Assembly (NCBI GenBank): GCA_905250125.1
Contig: CAJNOL010000273.1
Location: 1 to 64,000, forward strand
Direction: 5' to 3'
DNA: 64,000 nt
Origin: Rotaria sordida
Lineage: Eukaryota; Rotifera; Eurotatoria; Philodinida; Philodinidae
In this document: in pieces, positions 61,519-64,000 of the stretch
Layout of the letters: the number at the start of each line of letters is the position of its first letter
How positions within the stretch are numbered: position 1 is the stretch's first letter
Program-made: the position numbers and the translations under genes
Notes under the pieces: model-generated
Databases searched by the model: none
The model's input: the letters and a program-made list of their open reading frames with translations, nothing else
What the model was told of the DNA's origin: nothing

Positions 61519-64000
61519 ATTCACGACAAACAAAATATTTTATTTTGTTCTTATTCATTATAATTGATATGTGATATTTCATGCAAAACAAATGGTAGCT
61601 GGCTACCGCAAAACAATGACGATCGGTCTTTTACTTTTTCTTTCTTTTTGAGACTTTATTGTGAATGCTTTTTTTTGAATTTAATTACTCGAGCTTAATT
61701 ACAAGAACATCTATTTCTCATTAGTTTTATAAATATATTAGACTCATGTGTGGTGTCTTTTTTATCCGTCCGTGCAATTTTAGGTGTTACTCGTCTTCTT
61801 CTAGAGAAAAATCAAAATCATTGTCATAGGCATATACTTCACGCTAATGGTCTTTTTCGATTAAAATTCAGCTTTTTATTTTCTTGTTATTTGATGTGCA
61901 CTTGTTTTACCTCATTTGTTATCAGTTTGCAATAGAGTGAGATTACTCGTCCTGTGTTTGCATTGAAATATGATCGGCGACTGTTTATTCGAGAATTATG
62001 CGATGAGAAAAAGACTTCAATTTTCTCTCTTGTGAAATGCATATTAGCTTCTTAGATAAAGAAATAATTAGAATCACGATATTGTCTACATAATCAATTA
62101 GATTTGATTTACAGTTTTTAATGGAAAAATATGATTAAAGTTAGTAGTTCTGTTTTGGAAAGTTCCTGTTCCTGTGAAAATGACAGGAATAAAATTTGGC
62201 ATAAGTCGACAATAATAAATGATTGTTACATTACTTTTCCATCGTGATGTTTCATTCAACATTGATGTCAACAGTACTATATCTCTTTTTATTTGTTTTC
62301 CCTATGATCGATATATAATCATGTGCGAATAAAGAAGTGCATACGACTAGAGCTATAAAGCAACCAACTCAGCATCAATATTCAACTGCTTCTGCTCTAT
62401 TCCTAGCTAGGGAGTCTCTTCAGGTGTCAAATCAATTTTCTACCGAGAGAATGTTCATTTGATGAGTACTAGTGAGTTATAGAAAAGTCTAGAATAATTT
62501 GGTTTTTCGTGCCTTCGTTCTTGAGATATCGAAATTTTACTAGATTTTTCAACAAGAACCTGTGATCTTCCATAGATCACCTGAAAACTCGACTTTCAAG
62601 TTTCGACTTCAAACTTTGCACGAAGGAAGTTCTCAATGGGATTAGTTCATTGGGGAGATTTTAGCTTTTCTATTATGTAAATATATGAACAAAATTTGCT
62701 TTTACAGATGAAAGAACTTTGAATATTCAAGATCTCAGAATAGGAGATGCTAACTGGAAAAGTTATAACTTGTCCAATAAACTGATCTCATTGAAAGATT
62801 TATTCATATAATGTTTGAAGCCAAAATTTGAAAGTCAATTTTTTACATGATCCGTGGAGATCACAGCTTTCTGTTGAAAAATCCAGTAAAATTTCGACAT
62901 TTCAAGAACACAAAGGTCCGGAAAACGAAACCATTCTAGACTTTTCCATAATTCACTAGTACTCATCAAATAAACATCATCTTGGTCGAAAAACGATTCG
63001 TCATCTCGGGAAGTTCTCTCATAAGATTTAGAAACTTCTTAAAGAGCTCAAATAGTTCTTTGAATCAATCTGAATTCTATAGACATGATTTTGATTTTAA
63101 TGAATAATTAGTTCTAGAAATTCTTCCATTGGTGAATTAAATGACAAAATATATGTATTTCGCACAAAAATGTTCCCAAAGATTTTCTCTGCGTCATAAT
63201 GCTACTCCTACGGTTTGATATTACATGAACTTTTTTTTAGTTGTAATAGAAAGAAGCTCGAGATTATTGTAAAACATGACCCTATACCAACATTACGTTT
63301 TCTTTTAGTTTTAAAAATTTTGAACGTTTACAAAGTATTTAGAATTCGTTAATACGATATCTGAATCATTTCTTTGAACTTGTTAGTTTTTTTTGTGCCA
63401 ATACAGTACAAATGAAACTGTTATACTGTAAATTTAAAAGACTGGCCATGTGCGAGCCAAAGTATTACTTTGACTGCCAAATAAGCAGATGCAAAAATAT
63501 GAACTGCTTAAAGTAAATCTACACCGAGATATTTGATTTCTAAGATATTCAGTTTAAATGTAGAAATATGATCATGAGACAACTATTTACATTTATTTTT
63601 TTTTATCTAGAATCATCAGATGTTTCAGGAAGTGACTTTCCAAAATTTAGCTGAAATTTATCAGTTACAACACGACCGTATTAGATTCAATTTCTTCTGA
63701 AAGTTTAGTAATATCGAGATGAAAAATACGTGGGTTTTGTGTCTGAAAAACGACATGTATATAAGATATTTCATAATTATGTATATTGATGCAGGACTTT
63801 ATGATTGGCTAATATTTTCTTTGAGCTAGGCGCAAAAACTATCCTTGTTATTATCATTTGATTGAAGTCAAAAATATCTGCAATTTAAATACAGTTGAAA
63901 GTACTGATATCTTCTAAGTCTTGATAAATAACAGTCGACTTTTTTTCCATCTTGATTCTATTAAACTATCAGAAGAAACTGAATCTAATACAGTCCTAAT
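61519..64000. other. 3' flank of AGPAT, no gene recognised
   Basis: About 2.5 kb of AT-rich DNA. The plus frame at 61750-61935 has no motif. The only structure seen is the fold-back element at 62415-63016. Confidence 0.55.
62415..63016. repeat. fold-back family 1, copy 2 (about 600 bp)
   Basis: Imperfect palindrome. TTTGATGAGTACTAGTGAGT (62457 onward) is mirrored at about 62950-62970, and TTGAAAAATCCAGTAAAATT near 62874 mirrors AATTTTACTAGATTTTTCAA near 62531. Its whole length aligns with the element at 37829-38399; an inner segment (CTCAGAATAGGAGATG) lies in the opposite arm in that copy. Confidence 0.78.

Noticed and set aside
1..64000. tRNA, rRNA, CRISPR, prokaryotic promoters or operons
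   Set aside because: No cloverleaf-like or rRNA-like sequence was spotted by eye, and intron-rich genes exclude a prokaryotic source. A tRNAscan or Rfam search would be needed to rule out small RNA genes.

Overview
The window is animal nuclear DNA, AT-rich (roughly 70 % by eye), with genes split into many short exons by introns that are mostly 50-70 nt, plus a few introns of 0.5-2 kb. Three recognisable housekeeping genes have ordinary metazoan orthology (eIF3c, TARBP1, AGPAT3/4-like). Several genes have a good 3' splice site only 2-41 nt upstream of the ATG, as expected in a lineage with spliced-leader trans-splicing. Compact introns, AT-richness and apparent trans-splicing together fit a rotifer, most likely a bdelloid. 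That is an inference, not a proof.

Layout. About 0.36-2.0 kb: a decayed partial second copy of eIF3c. 4.4-10.0 kb (minus): complete eIF3c, 17 exons, 907 aa. 10.0-15.1 kb: no gene recognised. 15.5-45.7 kb (all minus): a tandem array of six divergent Rel-homology (NF-kappa-B/Rel-like) genes, here called Rel-F, E, D, C, B and A in increasing coordinate order, plus relics of the same family at 35.5-36.2 kb and 33.4 kb. 47.7-57.8 kb (plus): TARBP1, the 2'-O-ribose tRNA methyltransferase (Trm3-like), 19 exons, 1412 aa. 58.2-61.5 kb (plus): a 1-acylglycerol-3-phosphate acyltransferase, 8 exons, 381 aa. 61.5-64.0 kb: non-coding, with a fold-back repeat. For eIF3c, Rel-A to Rel-E, TARBP1 and AGPAT, the exon lengths I derived add up to an exact multiple of three with every junction in phase. 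Rel-F does so only if its last donor is read through to a stop, so its 3' end is open.

The Rel array is the most unusual part. Rel-C and Rel-E carry a Rel DNA-binding half plus the IPT dimerisation half. Rel-A, B, D and F stop after the DNA-binding half. Five of the six begin with a shared 150-220 aa domain that I cannot name with confidence; it is weakly reminiscent of a catalytically dead OTU fold. The classical Rel DNA-contact loop is replaced in all six by a different, family-specific consensus. No ankyrin repeats are present.

A second theme is long palindromic (fold-back) repeats of about 200-960 bp, in introns of eIF3c, Rel-C, Rel-A, TARBP1 and AGPAT and between genes. At least two families are present twice. 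They look like non-autonomous, MITE/Foldback-type elements.
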